From NCBI GenBank assembly GCA_963837585.1, contig CAWINX010000001.1, positions 77,124 to 141,123 on the forward strand: a stretch of DNA of 64,000 bases, in the 5' to 3' direction. Source of the stretch: CAWINX01 sp963837585. GTDB taxonomy: Bacteria; Actinomycetota; Thermoleophilia; Solirubrobacterales; 70-9. Under the pieces are notes generated by a model. The model did no database searches and was not told the DNA's origin. It saw nothing but the letters and a program-made list of their open reading frames with translations. Positions 29,190 to 38,626 of this stretch are shown piece by piece (position 1 is the stretch's first letter; the number at the start of each line of letters is the position of its first letter). Position numbers and translations under genes: made by a program.

Positions 29190-30038
29190 ATGCTTATCCA
29201 CGCCCCAGCCAAGCTCAACCTCTGCCTCTACCTGGGGCCGCGTCGCAGCGACGGCCTGCACGAGCTGTGCTCGTTGTTCGAGCCGCTGGCGCTCGCCGAC
29301 ACGATCGAGATCTCCGAGGCCGAGCGCGACGAGGTGATCTGTCCGCGGGTAGAGGGGGAGAACCTCGCGACGCGGGCGCTGGTCGGCGCTGCGCGAGCGG
29401 GGCTGGGAGGCCCCGCCGCTGCGGGTCGAGATCGAGAAGCGGATCCCGGTCGCCGCCGGGCTCGGCGGCGGCAGCGCCGACGCCGCGGCGGTCCTGCGCT
29501 TGGCGCGGGATCCGGTGCGGCTCGCCGCATGGATCCCCGACCTGGAAGAGATCGCCGCCGAGCTCGGCGCCGACGTCCCCTCTCAGCTCGACCCGTCGCT
29601 GGCTCTGGTGCGGGGCGCGGGCGAGCGGGTCGAGCGGCTGCCCGATCCGGCGCCCACGCGGTCGTCCTGCTGCCCGGGGGTGGCGGGCTGAGCACCGCCG
29701 AGGTCTTCGCCGAGGCCGACCGGCTCGGCCTCGGCCGCGACGCGGACGAGCTCGAGGAGCTGGCGGAGCGTTTGGGCAGGCGGCCGGCGCCGGCGCCTCG
29801 CCACTGGCCTACCTGGAGCTGCTCGCCAACGACCTCGAGCCCGCGGCCCGCTCGCTGCGTCCCGAGATCGGCGATGCGCTCGACGCGCTGCGCGAGCGCC
29901 GGCGCCGCTGCCGCCCTGCTGACCGGCTCCGGGCCGACCGCCTTTGGCCTCTTCGATGACCTCGCGGCGGCGCAAGAGGCGGCTGAGCGGATCGGCCGCG
30001 ACGACGCGATCGTCTGCGAGGCCGGGAGCGCCCCTTGA
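29190..30038 (+). CDS. ispE: 4-diphosphocytidyl-2-C-methyl-D-erythritol kinase IspE, four frame breaks
   Basis: GHMP kinase of the MEP isoprenoid pathway. It phosphorylates diphosphocytidyl-methylerythritol. The order of motifs is complete: MLIHAPAKLNLCLYLGPRRS, KRIPVAAGLGGGSADAAAV (ATP-binding glycine-rich loop), AELGADVPSQLD, then the C-terminal LLTGSGPTAFGLFD. Four separate one-base changes (near 29395, 29655, 29780 and 29900) are needed to read it through. All motifs are intact and the rsmA-ispE context is normal, so I treat the breaks as errors, not decay. It overlaps the following DedA-PAP2 gene. Confidence 0.85.
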   Translation: MLIHAPAKLNLCLYLGPRRSDGLHELCSLFEPLALADTIEISEAERDEVICPRVEGENLATRALVGAARAGLGGPAAAGRDREADPGRRRARRRQRRRRGGPALGAGSGAARRMDPRPGRDRRRARRRRPLSARPVAGSGAGRGRAGRAAARSGAHAVVLLPGGGGLSTAEVFAEADRLGLGRDADELEELAERLGRRPAPAPRHWPTWSCSPTTSSPRPARCVPRSAMRSTRCASAGAAAALLTGSGPTAFGLFDDLAAAQEAAERIGRDDAIVCEAGSAP

Positions 30039-31543
30039 AGCTCCCCGGCAGCAAGCGGCAGCGCAAATGGGCCCTGCGGCTGCTGATTGCGGTGGTGATC
30101 GCCACCGGCTACTACGCGTTCACCCGGGTCCTCGGCCACCAGAACCTGGACAAGCTGCTCCAAGACATCTCCAACACGTTGGGCGCCTGGACCTATCTCC
30201 TGGTCGGCGTCTTCGCCTTCGCCGAGGTCGGTGCCTTCGTCGGGCTGCTCGTCCCCGGCGAGACCGTGATGCTGCTCGGCGGCGCGGTCGCCGGCCAGGG
30301 AGCGGTCGACGTCTACCTGCTGATCGCAATCGCCTGGTTCGCCGCCTGGGCCGGGGACAGCACCAGCTTCTTCGTCGGTCGCCGGCTCGGCCGCGACTTC
30401 CTGATCCGCCACGGCCCCCGCTTCGGCCTCTCCCACGAGCGCTTCGAGCGGCTCGAGGACTACTTCGGTCGCCATGGCGGCAAGACGATCTTCCTCGGCC
30501 GCTTCGTCAGCCTGATGCGCGCCTTTGCCCCGTTCATCGCCGGCAGCTCAGGGATGCGCTACCGCGATTTCGTCCCGTACAGCATCCTTGGCTGCGGGCT
30601 GTTCGTCTCCGCCCACATTCTCGTCGGCTACTTCTTCTCGCGCAGCATCGACACCGCCGCCAAGTACGCCGGCAAAGGCGCTTTCCTGCTCGCCACGCTG
30701 ATCGTCGTCGTCGTCGGCACGATCTTTCTCGTCCGCCATTTCCGCGTCGAGGAAAACCGTCGCGCCGCCGTGCGCTGGATGGAGGGCCGCTTCGCGACCC
30801 GCTGGATGGTGATCCTCGGCCGCCGCTTCCGGCCGCAGCTGCGTTTCCTCTGGAACCGCGTCACCCCCGGAGGGACCTTCGGGCTGGAGTTCACCACCCT
30901 GATGGCGGCCCTCTCCGTTGCTCTCTTCGTGCTGATCGCCTATGCGGTGGTGGTCGGCGGCGATCCCGGCCCGACCCCGGGCGACGTGACCGCGTCCGAC
31001 GTCGCCGACGGCATCCGCACCGCCTGGTTGACCAGCTTCGCGAAGGTCTTCACCTGGCTCGGCTCGGCTGCCGTCATCTGGCCGCTGGCAGCGCTCTGCG
31101 CTGTGGTGCTCGCCGCCCGGCGACGCTGGGCGGAGTTCGGCGTGCTGGTCGTCGGGATGCTGATCGTCATCGTCGGCGTCCACGAGATCAAGGCATGGGT
31201 CGACCGGCCGCGCCCGGCGGGCGCCCTGGTCTCCTACAGGGGCTCCTCTTTCCCCAGCGGCCACGCCGCCTACTCGACTCTCTACGTCTGGATCGCGGTG
31301 ACGATCGTGCTGCGGCTACGGGCCGGGATGGCGCGCGGCGCGGCCGTGATCGGCGCCGGGATCGCCCTCACCGCGCTGGTCGGGCTCTCCCGGGTCTATC
31401 TCGGCGTCCACTACCTGAGCGACGTCAGCGCCGGCTGGGCGCTTGGGGTTGCGGCATTCTCCTTCTGCGCGGCGATAGCCCTCGTCATCGTCACGGTGCG
31501 GCAGAATGGCTTCCGTGCTGCTGGCCCTGACCAAGATCGGTAA
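30035..31543 (+). CDS. DedA-PAP2 fusion membrane protein
   Basis: 502 residues from a TTG start overlapping the ispE stop (TTGA). The N-terminal half is a DedA/SNARE-associated domain with FAEVGAFVGLLVPGETVMLL and FLGRFVSLMRAFAPFIAGSS. The C-terminal half is a PAP2-type lipid phosphatase with its three motifs KAWVDRPRP, SSFPSGHAAYS and SRVYLGVHYLSDV. About ten membrane helices are visible. DedA proteins flip or handle lipids, and PAP2 domains dephosphorylate undecaprenyl- or phosphatidate-type lipids. A lipid-carrier recycling role is a reasonable inference. Confidence 0.92.
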   Translation: MKLPGSKRQRKWALRLLIAVVIATGYYAFTRVLGHQNLDKLLQDISNTLGAWTYLLVGVFAFAEVGAFVGLLVPGETVMLLGGAVAGQGAVDVYLLIAIAWFAAWAGDSTSFFVGRRLGRDFLIRHGPRFGLSHERFERLEDYFGRHGGKTIFLGRFVSLMRAFAPFIAGSSGMRYRDFVPYSILGCGLFVSAHILVGYFFSRSIDTAAKYAGKGAFLLATLIVVVVGTIFLVRHFRVEENRRAAVRWMEGRFATRWMVILGRRFRPQLRFLWNRVTPGGTFGLEFTTLMAALSVALFVLIAYAVVVGGDPGPTPGDVTASDVADGIRTAWLTSFAKVFTWLGSAAVIWPLAALCAVVLAARRRWAEFGVLVVGMLIVIVGVHEIKAWVDRPRPAGALVSYRGSSFPSGHAAYSTLYVWIAVTIVLRLRAGMARGAAVIGAGIALTALVGLSRVYLGVHYLSDVSAGWALGVAAFSFCAAIALVIVTVRQNGFRAAGPDQDR

Positions 31544-31767
31544 CCAGTACCTGCTGTTCGGCGCGGCCGGGCTGATCAGCCTGGTCGCCTTCGTCGGCCT
31601 GATCCTCGTCCCGGCGCTCAGTTCCTACGGGCGGATCTGGGAGAAGGCGGCGGCGGGCTTTCTTTCCCTCTTTGTGCTGGCGGCGCTGATGATCCTCGGC
31701 GTCCTCGATCGGCCTCGTATTCGTCTACTACTACACCGACATCGTCAACTTCCTCCACGGTCGCTAA
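31506..31767 (+). CDS. Small membrane protein, frame break inside
   Basis: About 86 residues with two membrane segments (YLLFGAAGLISLVAFVGLIL and AAAGFLSLFVLAALMILGV). A one-base change near 31708 continues the frame into GLVFVYYYTDIVNFLHGR, which completes the second helix. It begins inside the 3' end of the DedA-PAP2 gene. The family is not recognised. Its overlap with a lipid-handling gene suggests a membrane accessory protein. Confidence 0.6.
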
Positions 31768-31826
31768 ACCGTCCTGGGCGGGTAGGCCCTTGCGCCCGGG
31801 AGCGTCCATCCAGGGATAATGGCGCG

Positions 31827-33064
31827 ATGCCAGCCGCCTCCAAAGGGCAAAAAACTCCTGCAAAGCAGGCAGATACGGAGACGCTCGACGCGCTTTCCGA
31901 AGCGGTCGAGTCCGGCGCCGGGCTGCCCGCGGTGGCCCGCGCCGCGGCCCGGGTGCTCGATGCCAGCGTCGCGCTGATCGATCGCTCCAGCGCCGTGCTG
32001 GCGGTCGCGGGAGCCTCCTCCGACCAGGAGCAGAAGCTGCTGACCGGGGGCGCCGACGTGACCACGGTCGAGCTGCGGGTCGCCGACAGCGCCGTCGGCG
32101 AGCTGCGCTACCGCGCCAAGGCGCGCCCGACCCGATGATCACCCGCATGGTGACCACGTTGCTCGCCCTGGAGCTGGAGCGCTCGCGCTCGCCGGAGTGG
32201 GAGAGCGAGGAGGTCGCCGGCGCCTTCGTCGCCGCGGTGATGGGCCGCAAGGTGACCGATCGCGGCGACATCGTCGCGCGGGCCGCCGAGATGGGCTCCG
32301 ACCTCGAGCCCGGCGCCGGCGTGCTGATCGTCCGCGCCGCGCCGCGCGCCGCCCAGACGGGCGAGTGGCGGGCGCGGGTGCTGACCCTCTCGATGCGAGC
32401 GCTGCGCTCGCTCGCTCCCGGCTCGCTGGCCGGCGCCGGCGACAGCGAGGTGGCGGTGGAGGTGGCGGCGATCGTCCCGGCCGCCGACGACGAGCGCCTG
32501 GCGCGGGCCGCCGCCGGGCTGGCGCGCGAGCTCTCCGACGGCCTCTCCGGCTTTCACGTGACGATCGGGCGCAGCCGCCGCGCCGCCGACCCGGTCGACC
32601 TCTACAGGGCGGGCAACGAGGCCCGCCTGGCGGTCAACGTCGGCGAGGCCGAGGCGCGCCCGCTGCTCGCCTTCGAGGACACCGGCGCCTACCGCCTCCT
32701 GCTGCCGGCGATGAGCGAGGACCCGCGCGAGCTGGAGCGCTTCTACGCCGAGACGATCGAGCCGCTCTCGAACTACGACGACCAGTACGAGACCGAGCTG
32801 GTCACGACGATCGAGGCCTACCTCGACAACGACGGCAACGTCGCCGCCACCGCCAAACAGCTCTTCACCCACCGCCACACGATCCGCTACCGCCTCGAGC
32901 GCGCCAAGGAGCTCTGCGGCCACGACGTCTCCGCCACCGAAGGCCGCGAGAAGCTCGGCCTCGGCCTCAAGGCGATGCGAGTCCTCGGCATCGCCTCGCC
33001 TCGCGGCCCTGCTCTGGAGGCGGGCGCCGAAGGCGGCAAAGTGCCGCGCTCTTCGGAGGAGTAG
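31827..33064 (+). CDS. PucR/CdaR-type transcriptional regulator, frame break inside
   Basis: About 412 residues after a one-base change near 32125 joins the N-terminal part (ALSEAVESGAGLPAVARAAA, SVALIDRSSAVLAVAGASS) to MITRMVTTLLALELERSRSP. The C-terminal helix-turn-helix of this family is clear: TIEAYLDNDGNVAATAKQLF followed by THRHTIRYRLERAKELCG. The first half is a GAF-like sensory domain. Regulators of this family respond to metabolites. The target is not apparent, and no operator was identified. Confidence 0.87.
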
Positions 33065-33075
33065 ACATCGGCGGA

Positions 33076-33148
33076 TTCCGGGGGGAGGACTCGAACCCCC
33101 GCTGCCTGGACCAAAACCAGGTGTGCTAGCCAACTACACCACCCCGGA
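33076..33148 (-). tRNA. tRNA-Gln (UUG)
   Basis: Reads on the minus strand from TCCGGGG at 33148 to the discriminator A at 33076. The D arm is GTGT-loop-GCAC. The anticodon stem CCTGG/CCAGG encloses loop TTTTGGT, giving anticodon TTG. The T arm carries TTCGAGT. The CCA end is not encoded. All four arms pair. Confidence 0.96.
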
Positions 33149-33258
33149 TCGCACGCCCGAGACTAGCGCCAGACATGACGAAAGCACGATTGTTCATCCC
33201 TGGGATGAAACAACATCGATTTGGTTGACCGCGTCCGGGGCGGCTTAGGGTCTGCGTC

Positions 33259-33837
33259 ATGGAGATGGGGGCGATGCAGATGGACCCGGAGGTTCGCGAG
33301 GGGCTCGCGCGCGGCTGGAAGGGACTGATGACGGTCGGCGTGGTGGCGATCTTGATCGGCTGCATCGCGATCCTCGTCCCCGCCGTCGCCGCGGTCGGGA
33401 CGGCGATCTTCATCGGCATCATCCTCTTGATCGCCGGGGTGTTCCTGGTCGCCGCCGCCTTCTCGGCGCACACGATCGGCTCGGTCGTCCTGCGCCTGAT
33501 CTGGGCCATCCTCACCGTGCTCGTCGGGGTCTGGCTGATCGCCGAGCCCCACAACGGCACGCTCACCCTGACCCTCATCCTCGGCATCTACTTCCTCTTC
33601 ATGGGCCTGACCCGGATCGCCGTCGCCTTCGCCGGGCGGGGGCAGCCGGGAGCCGGCCTGGTCGGCCTCAGCGGCTTCGCCGGCCTGCTGATCGGCATCC
33701 TCGTCCTCGCCAAGTTCCCCAGCTCCGCCGACTGGGCGATCGGCCTCCTCGTCGGGATCGACCTCATTTTCGCCGGCTGGACCCTCACTTCGGTGGCTCT
33801 CGTCGGAAAAGACCTCGCCCGCGCCCAGACAAGCTGA
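33259..33837 (+). CDS. HdeD-family (DUF308) membrane protein
   Basis: 192 residues, nearly all membrane. Six helices follow the repeated DUF308 pattern, each pair ending in a short Gly-rich turn: GVVAILIGCIAILVPAVAAV, FIGIILLIAGVFLVAAAF, LIWAILTVLVGVWLIAEP, LTLILGIYFLFMGLTRIAVA, GLSGFAGLLIGILVLAKFP and WAIGLLVGIDLIFAGWTL. Relatives have been linked to acid or stress response, but the mechanism is not established. Confidence 0.88.
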   Translation: MEMGAMQMDPEVREGLARGWKGLMTVGVVAILIGCIAILVPAVAAVGTAIFIGIILLIAGVFLVAAAFSAHTIGSVVLRLIWAILTVLVGVWLIAEPHNGTLTLTLILGIYFLFMGLTRIAVAFAGRGQPGAGLVGLSGFAGLLIGILVLAKFPSSADWAIGLLVGIDLIFAGWTLTSVALVGKDLARAQTS

Positions 33838-33869
33838 CTGAGGCTTCGCGCCCGGCTTGAAGTCGAGGC

Positions 33870-33982
33870 GGGAGAGGAGGGGTGCCCCTGCAGCGGGGCG
33901 TCCTGTGCGTGTCACGCGTCAGTGAGGATCTCCCCGCTGGTGGCGAAAACCCAGCAAGCGGAAGGGGCACCCCTCCTCTCCC
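33870..33982. repeat. 113-bp element bounded by perfect 20-bp inverted repeats (element II)
   Basis: The arm GGGAGAGGAGGGGTGCCCCT at 33870-33889 is repeated as an exact complement at 33963-33982. The 73-base interior contains GGCGTCCT, GTCACGC and CTCCCC in the same order as element I (3622-3744). It lies in the gap between the HdeD-like gene and glmU, ending 21 bases before the glmU start, so it could attenuate or protect that transcript. Confidence 0.8.
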
Positions 33983-34003
33983 ATCCCCACTACGATTCGC
34001 GGA

Positions 34004-35399
34004 GTGAGTTCGCCCCTGGTCCTGGTAATGGCGGCGGGCGAGGGCACGCGCATGCGTTCCTCGACGCCGAAGATGCTCCATCCCGTCTGCGGGCGGGCGA
34101 TGGTCGCCTGGCCGATCCTCGCCGCGCGCGATGGGCGGCGCCGGGCGGGTCGCGGCGATCGTCTCGCCGGGCCGCGACATCTCACCGGGCCTCCCTGACG
34201 AGGTCGAGATCGTCACCCAGCCCGAGCCGGACGGCACCGGCGGCGCCGTGCGCGCCGCCCTGCCGCTGATCGAGGGGAGCGAGACCGTCCTCGTCCTCTC
34301 CGGCGACGTGCCGCTGCTCTCCGCCGAAGTGATCTCCGGCCTGCTCGCAGCCCACGCCGCCTCGAGCGCCGCCGCGACGATGCTGACGATCGAGCTCGAC
34401 GACCCCGCCGCCTACGGTCGCGTCGTCCGCGCTCCCTCCGGCGAGGTCGAGCGAGTCGTCGAGGCAAAAGCGGCCGGCGACGCCGCGCCCGAGCAGCTCG
34501 CGATCCGCGAGATCAACGCCGGCACCTACGTCTTCGACGCCGCGCCGCTCGCCGCCGCCCTCGCCGGCCTCTCCAACGACAACGCCCAGGGCGAGTACTA
34601 CCTTCCCGATGTCTTCCCGGCCCTGCGCGAGGCCGGCCACACGGTCGCCGCCCACGTCGCCGATGACCTCGCGGTGACGATGGGGATCAACAACCGCGCC
34701 GACCTCGCCGCGGTCGAGGCGGAGGGTCGCCGCCGCATCCTCGAGACGCACATGCTCGCCGGCGTCACCGTCGTCGACCCCGGTTCGACCTGGGTCGACG
34801 CCGGCGTCGAGATCGCCGCCGATGCGCGGATCGAGCCCGCCACCAGCCTGCGCGGCCGCACCGAGGTCGGCGCCGGCTCCGTCGTCGGCCCGTTGACCAC
34901 GCTGATCGACTCGAAGCTGGGCGCCGACGTCGCCGTCCCGCATTCCTACCTGGTCGAGTGCGAGGTCCTCGACGGCTGCCTGGTCGGTCCCTTCGCCTAC
35001 CTGCGTCCCGGCGCCGTCCTCGAGGCGGGGGCCAAGGCCGGCACCTTTGTCGAGATCAAGAACTCGCGGATCGGCGAGGGCGCCAAGGTTCCCCACCTCG
35101 CCTACATCGGGGACGCCGAGGTCGGCGCCGGCAGCAACCTCGGCGCCGGGACGATCACCGCAAATTACGACGGTTTCCGCAAGAACCGCACCGTGATCGG
35201 CAAAAACGCGCGAATCGGCGTTGACACTTCGCTGATCGCCCCGGTAGAAGTCGGGGACGCCGCCTACACTGGCGCTGGCGCGGTGATCATGGAAGACGTT
35301 CCTGAAGGGGCACTCGCCGTGAGCGAAAACAAGCAGCGAAACATCGAGGGCTTTGCCGAGCGCAAGGCAGCCGAAATGAAGGACGAGGAAAAAACGTGA
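34004..35399 (+). CDS. glmU: Bifunctional N-acetylglucosamine-1-phosphate uridyltransferase/acetyltransferase GlmU, frame break
   Basis: About 464 residues from GTG 34004. The N-terminal pyrophosphorylase has LVLVMAAGEGTRMRSSTPKM, then EPDGTGGAVRAAL, SGDVPLLSAEVI and NAGTYVFDAAPLAAAL. The C-terminal left-handed beta-helix acetyltransferase has repeated hexapeptides, FVEIKNSRIGEGAKVPHLAY and ITANYDGFRKNRTVIG. It makes UDP-GlcNAc for peptidoglycan. A one-base change near 34128 restores AGRVAAIVSPG. The stop overlaps prs by four bases. Confidence 0.95.
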
Positions 35400-36430
35400 G
35401 CACGATCGAGGAACGCCCCGAGGCGGCGCCGACGGCGATTCCGCACGACTACTCGAAGCGGCTGATGGTCTTCGGCGGCCGCAGCTCGATGGAGCTGACC
35501 GCCAAGGTCGCCGGCAAGCTCGATCTCGACGTCGGCCAGGCGACCCTGAAGACCTTCGCCAACGGCGAGGTCTACTGCCGCTACGAGGAGTCGATCCGCG
35601 GCGCCGACGTCTTCATCGTCCAGTCGACCTGCGCCAATGAGCAGACCGGGCTGACCCCGAACGACTCGCTGATGGAGCTGCTGGCGATGATCGACGCGGC
35701 CCAGGGCGCTTCCGCGCACCGGATCATCGCCGTCATGCCCTGGTACGGCTATGCCCGCCAGGACAAGAAGTCGGCGCCGCGCGAGCCGATCTCCGCCCGC
35801 ATCGTCGCCAAGTGCCTGGAGGGAGTCGGGGTGGACCGCGTGCTGACGATGGACCTCCACGCCGGCCAGGTCCAGGGCTTCTTCCACGTCCCGGTCGACC
35901 ACATGACTGCGATGCCGATGCTGACCCAGTGGTTCGCCGACCAGCACCTCACCGACGAGCTGGTAATCGTCTCTCCCGACGCCGGCCGGGTGAAGACGGC
36001 CCGCAACTTCGCCCGCCGCATCGGCACTCACTGGGCGGTGATGGAGAAGGAGCGCCCCGCCCAGCAGGTCGCCGAGATCGGCTACGTGGTCGGCGACGTC
36101 AAGGGTCGAACCGCGGTCCTGGTCGACGACATGATCGACACCGCCGGCACCCTCTGCGCCGCTGCCCAGACGGTGCTCGACGAGGGCGCCGCGCGGGTTA
36201 TCGCCTGCGCGACGCACGGCGTCTTCTCCGGCCCCGCCTACGAGCGACTCGCCTACGAGAATTCGGGGATCGAGAAGATCGTCGTCACCGACACGCTGCC
36301 GTTGCGCTCCGGCGCCCCGGACAACATCACGACGATCTCCACCGCCGGCACCTTCGCCGACTCGATTCGCCGCATCTTCACCGACGACTCGGTTTCCGAG
36401 ATCTTCGCCGGCGAGAACCAGCTGTTCTGA
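35396..36430 (+). CDS. prs: Ribose-phosphate pyrophosphokinase (PRPP synthetase)
   Basis: 344 residues from GTG 35396, overlapping the glmU stop (GTGA). Class I PRPP synthetase marks: MVFGGRSSMELTAKVAGKL, FANGEVYCRYEESIRGADVF, YARQDKKSAPREPISARIVA (flexible loop), MDLHAGQVQGFF and the PRPP-binding loop VLVDDMIDTAGTLCAAAQ. It converts ribose-5-phosphate and ATP to PRPP for nucleotide, His and Trp synthesis. The glmU-prs pairing is common in bacteria. Confidence 0.97.
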   Translation: MSTIEERPEAAPTAIPHDYSKRLMVFGGRSSMELTAKVAGKLDLDVGQATLKTFANGEVYCRYEESIRGADVFIVQSTCANEQTGLTPNDSLMELLAMIDAAQGASAHRIIAVMPWYGYARQDKKSAPREPISARIVAKCLEGVGVDRVLTMDLHAGQVQGFFHVPVDHMTAMPMLTQWFADQHLTDELVIVSPDAGRVKTARNFARRIGTHWAVMEKERPAQQVAEIGYVVGDVKGRTAVLVDDMIDTAGTLCAAAQTVLDEGAARVIACATHGVFSGPAYERLAYENSGIEKIVVTDTLPLRSGAPDNITTISTAGTFADSIRRIFTDDSVSEIFAGENQLF

Positions 36431-37155
36431 TGCCGAACGATCTGCGGCTGGTCGGCCACAAGGGTGCCGACCTGATCGCGCCCGGCAACACGGTCGAGAG
36501 CTTCCACGCGGCGGCCGCCGCGGGGGTCGACACGATCGAGCTCGACGTGCTCTGGCTCCGCGACGCCCACCTGCCGCTCGAGCAGCGCGCGCCCCTTGTC
36601 GTCGCCCATGACTGGCACGACGCCGAGCGACGTACGCCGCTGAAGCTGACCGAGGCCCTCGACGCTTTTCTGGAGCCGCCGTTGGATGCGATCGAGATCG
36701 ACATCGACATCAAGCTGCCCGGCCGCGAGGAGGAGATCGTCGACGCCTTGCGCGAGCGCGACCTGATCGAGCGGGCGATGGTCTCGACCATGGAGATGTA
36801 CAGCCTCGCCCGCATCCGCGAGTTGGAGCCGGCGCTGCGTCGCGGCTGGACCTACCCCAAAGTCACCAAGGACTGGGCCTCGAAGCGCTGGGCCAAGGCC
36901 CCCATGCGGGCGGCGCTCCTGGTGATGCGCCAGCGCCTGCCGGGCCTGGCGGCCCAGGAGCTGCCGAAACTGGGCGTCTCGGCGATGTGGGTTTACCACC
37001 CGCTCATCAGCCCTCGACTGGCGCGCATCGCCTCGATCGCCGAGGTCGAGCTGATCGCCTGGACGGTCGACGACATCAAGCGGATGCAACGCCTCCGCGA
37101 GCACGGCGTCCACGGCCTCTGCTCGAACGACCCTCGCCTTTTCGCCGCCCTCTAA
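36430..37155 (+). CDS. Glycerophosphodiester phosphodiesterase-family protein
   Basis: 241 residues, starting in the prs stop codon (TGATG). GDPD signatures: VGHKGADLIAPGNTVESFHA (catalytic His and NT motif), GVDTIELDVLW and PLVVAHDW. AIEIDIDIKLPGREEEIVDA and ELIAWTVDDIKRMQRLREHG close the TIM barrel. The enzyme hydrolyses glycerophosphodiesters to glycerol-3-phosphate and an alcohol. The first His is in HKG where most members have HRG. Its 3' end overlaps the convergent UbiB gene by four bases. Confidence 0.9.
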   Translation: MPNDLRLVGHKGADLIAPGNTVESFHAAAAAGVDTIELDVLWLRDAHLPLEQRAPLVVAHDWHDAERRTPLKLTEALDAFLEPPLDAIEIDIDIKLPGREEEIVDALRERDLIERAMVSTMEMYSLARIRELEPALRRGWTYPKVTKDWASKRWAKAPMRAALLVMRQRLPGLAAQELPKLGVSAMWVYHPLISPRLARIASIAEVELIAWTVDDIKRMQRLREHGVHGLCSNDPRLFAAL

Positions 37156-38570
37156 ACCGGTTCGGCCAGGCCCGGAGTGCGCTTCACGCCGCGACTCTCG
37201 AAGTACTCCCATTCCTGCTCGCCCAGCTCGGTCGCCGGCGGGTCGGCATAGACCCACTCGCGGGCGATTCGGTGCCAGTTGCGCTTTGCGCGCAGCTGCC
37301 CGAGGACGGCGACGACGCCGATTTCCATCCGCCGACCCATCAGCTCGTCGGCGGGCAACGACTCGCGGCGCATCAGGTCGAAGTACTCCGAGCGCGGGTC
37401 GTTGGTCGACTCGATGATCTTCATCACCCGCCTTGCGCTGATCTCGATCTCGCGGTCCTCCAGGTACCAGCCGCCGACCGCCATCACGTGCTCCATCAGC
37501 CGCTCGGCGTCCAGCTTCGAAGGGTTCTTGATGAAGCCGAGGTCGTGCAGGGACGCCCGCATGCCCTCGACGTCGTCGCGGACGATCGCGTCGAAGACCT
37601 TCTGCTCGAGCACGATCTGCTCGCGGTCGAGCTTCTTCGTCATCCCGAAGTCGAGGAAGGCGACTCGGCCGTCCTCCATGAGGATGTAATTGCCGGGGTG
37701 GGGGTCGGCGTTGAAGTGCTGGAGGTGGTAGATCGAGCCGAAGCTGCCGCGAAAGACGATCTCGCCGAAGCGGCTGCGCTCCTCGTGCGGCAGTTCCTTG
37801 ATCTGCTCGAAGCCGAGCCCCTCGACCAGCTCGGTGACCAGGACGCGGCGACGCGAGAGCCGGGTGACGACGTCGGGCACGTAGACGAAGGGGTGGTCGC
37901 GGTAGGCGCGGGAGAAGCTGCGCTGGTTTTGCGCCTCGTACTCGTAGTCGAGCTCCTCCATCACCCGCTCGCGCAACTCATCGGCGATCGCCTTCGCGTC
38001 GAGGCCGGGGGCGATCGCCCGGGCAAGGCGGACCAGGGTTCCCGCGTTGCGTAGGTCAGCGTCCAGGGCCTCGGCGATTCCCGGGTACTGGATCTTCACC
38101 GCGACGCGGCGCCCGTCCAGCAACTCGGCGCGGTGCACCTGGCCGATTGAAGCTGCTGCAAACGCCTCGGTCTCGAACTCGCCGAACAGCTCGGAGATCG
38201 GCTCGCCGTCGTATTCCTCCTCGAGCACCTTCTCGACCTTCTCCCAGGGCATCGGCGGCGCGTCGGTGCGCAGCTTGGCCAGTTGCTCCTGGTAGATCTC
38301 GCGGTACTCATCGGGGATGAATTCGGTGTCGATGAAGGAGGCGAACTGGCCGAGCTTCATCGCGGCGCCCTTCATCTGGCCGAGCGCGCCGACCATTTTC
38401 ATCGCCGTCTCCAGATGGCGCTGCTCGATGCGCTCCTTGCCGCCCTCCTCAGAGCGGGCGACGTTCGCGGCCTTGGTGCCCGCGTAACGGGCGCCCTGCA
38501 CGCCGACGATCGAGCCGAGCTTGGCCGATCGCCGCACTCGGCCCTTGGGGATCTTCGACTCGTCAGCCAC
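37152..38570 (-). CDS. ABC1/UbiB-family atypical kinase
   Basis: About 472 residues. The characteristic helix KMVGALGQMKGAAMKLGQFA (KxGQ-type motif) is followed by AAASIGQVHRAELLDGRRVA (Ala-rich loop), VAVKIQYPG (Lys), FNADPHPGNYILMEDGR and VAFLDFGM (metal-binding DFG-like). The family is an ATPase linked to isoprenoid quinone synthesis or lipid homeostasis. The start is taken as GTG 38570; TTG 38576 is possible. It is divergent from rplY. Confidence 0.92.
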   Translation of the reverse strand: MADESKIPKGRVRRSAKLGSIVGVQGARYAGTKAANVARSEEGGKERIEQRHLETAMKMVGALGQMKGAAMKLGQFASFIDTEFIPDEYREIYQEQLAKLRTDAPPMPWEKVEKVLEEEYDGEPISELFGEFETEAFAAASIGQVHRAELLDGRRVAVKIQYPGIAEALDADLRNAGTLVRLARAIAPGLDAKAIADELRERVMEELDYEYEAQNQRSFSRAYRDHPFVYVPDVVTRLSRRRVLVTELVEGLGFEQIKELPHEERSRFGEIVFRGSFGSIYHLQHFNADPHPGNYILMEDGRVAFLDFGMTKKLDREQIVLEQKVFDAIVRDDVEGMRASLHDLGFIKNPSKLDAERLMEHVMAVGGWYLEDREIEISARRVMKIIESTNDPRSEYFDLMRRESLPADELMGRRMEIGVVAVLGQLRAKRNWHRIAREWVYADPPATELGEQEWEYFESRGVKRTPGLAEPV

Positions 38571-38626
38571 GAACAAAGGTTCCCACAGGATCCCTTTTCC
38601 GTAGTTTCTCTATCCTCTCCCGTCCG

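Noticed and set aside
29190..30038. ispE as a pseudogene
   Set aside because: All motifs are intact in the right order and similar one-base breaks affect other essential genes, so sequence error is more likely than decay.
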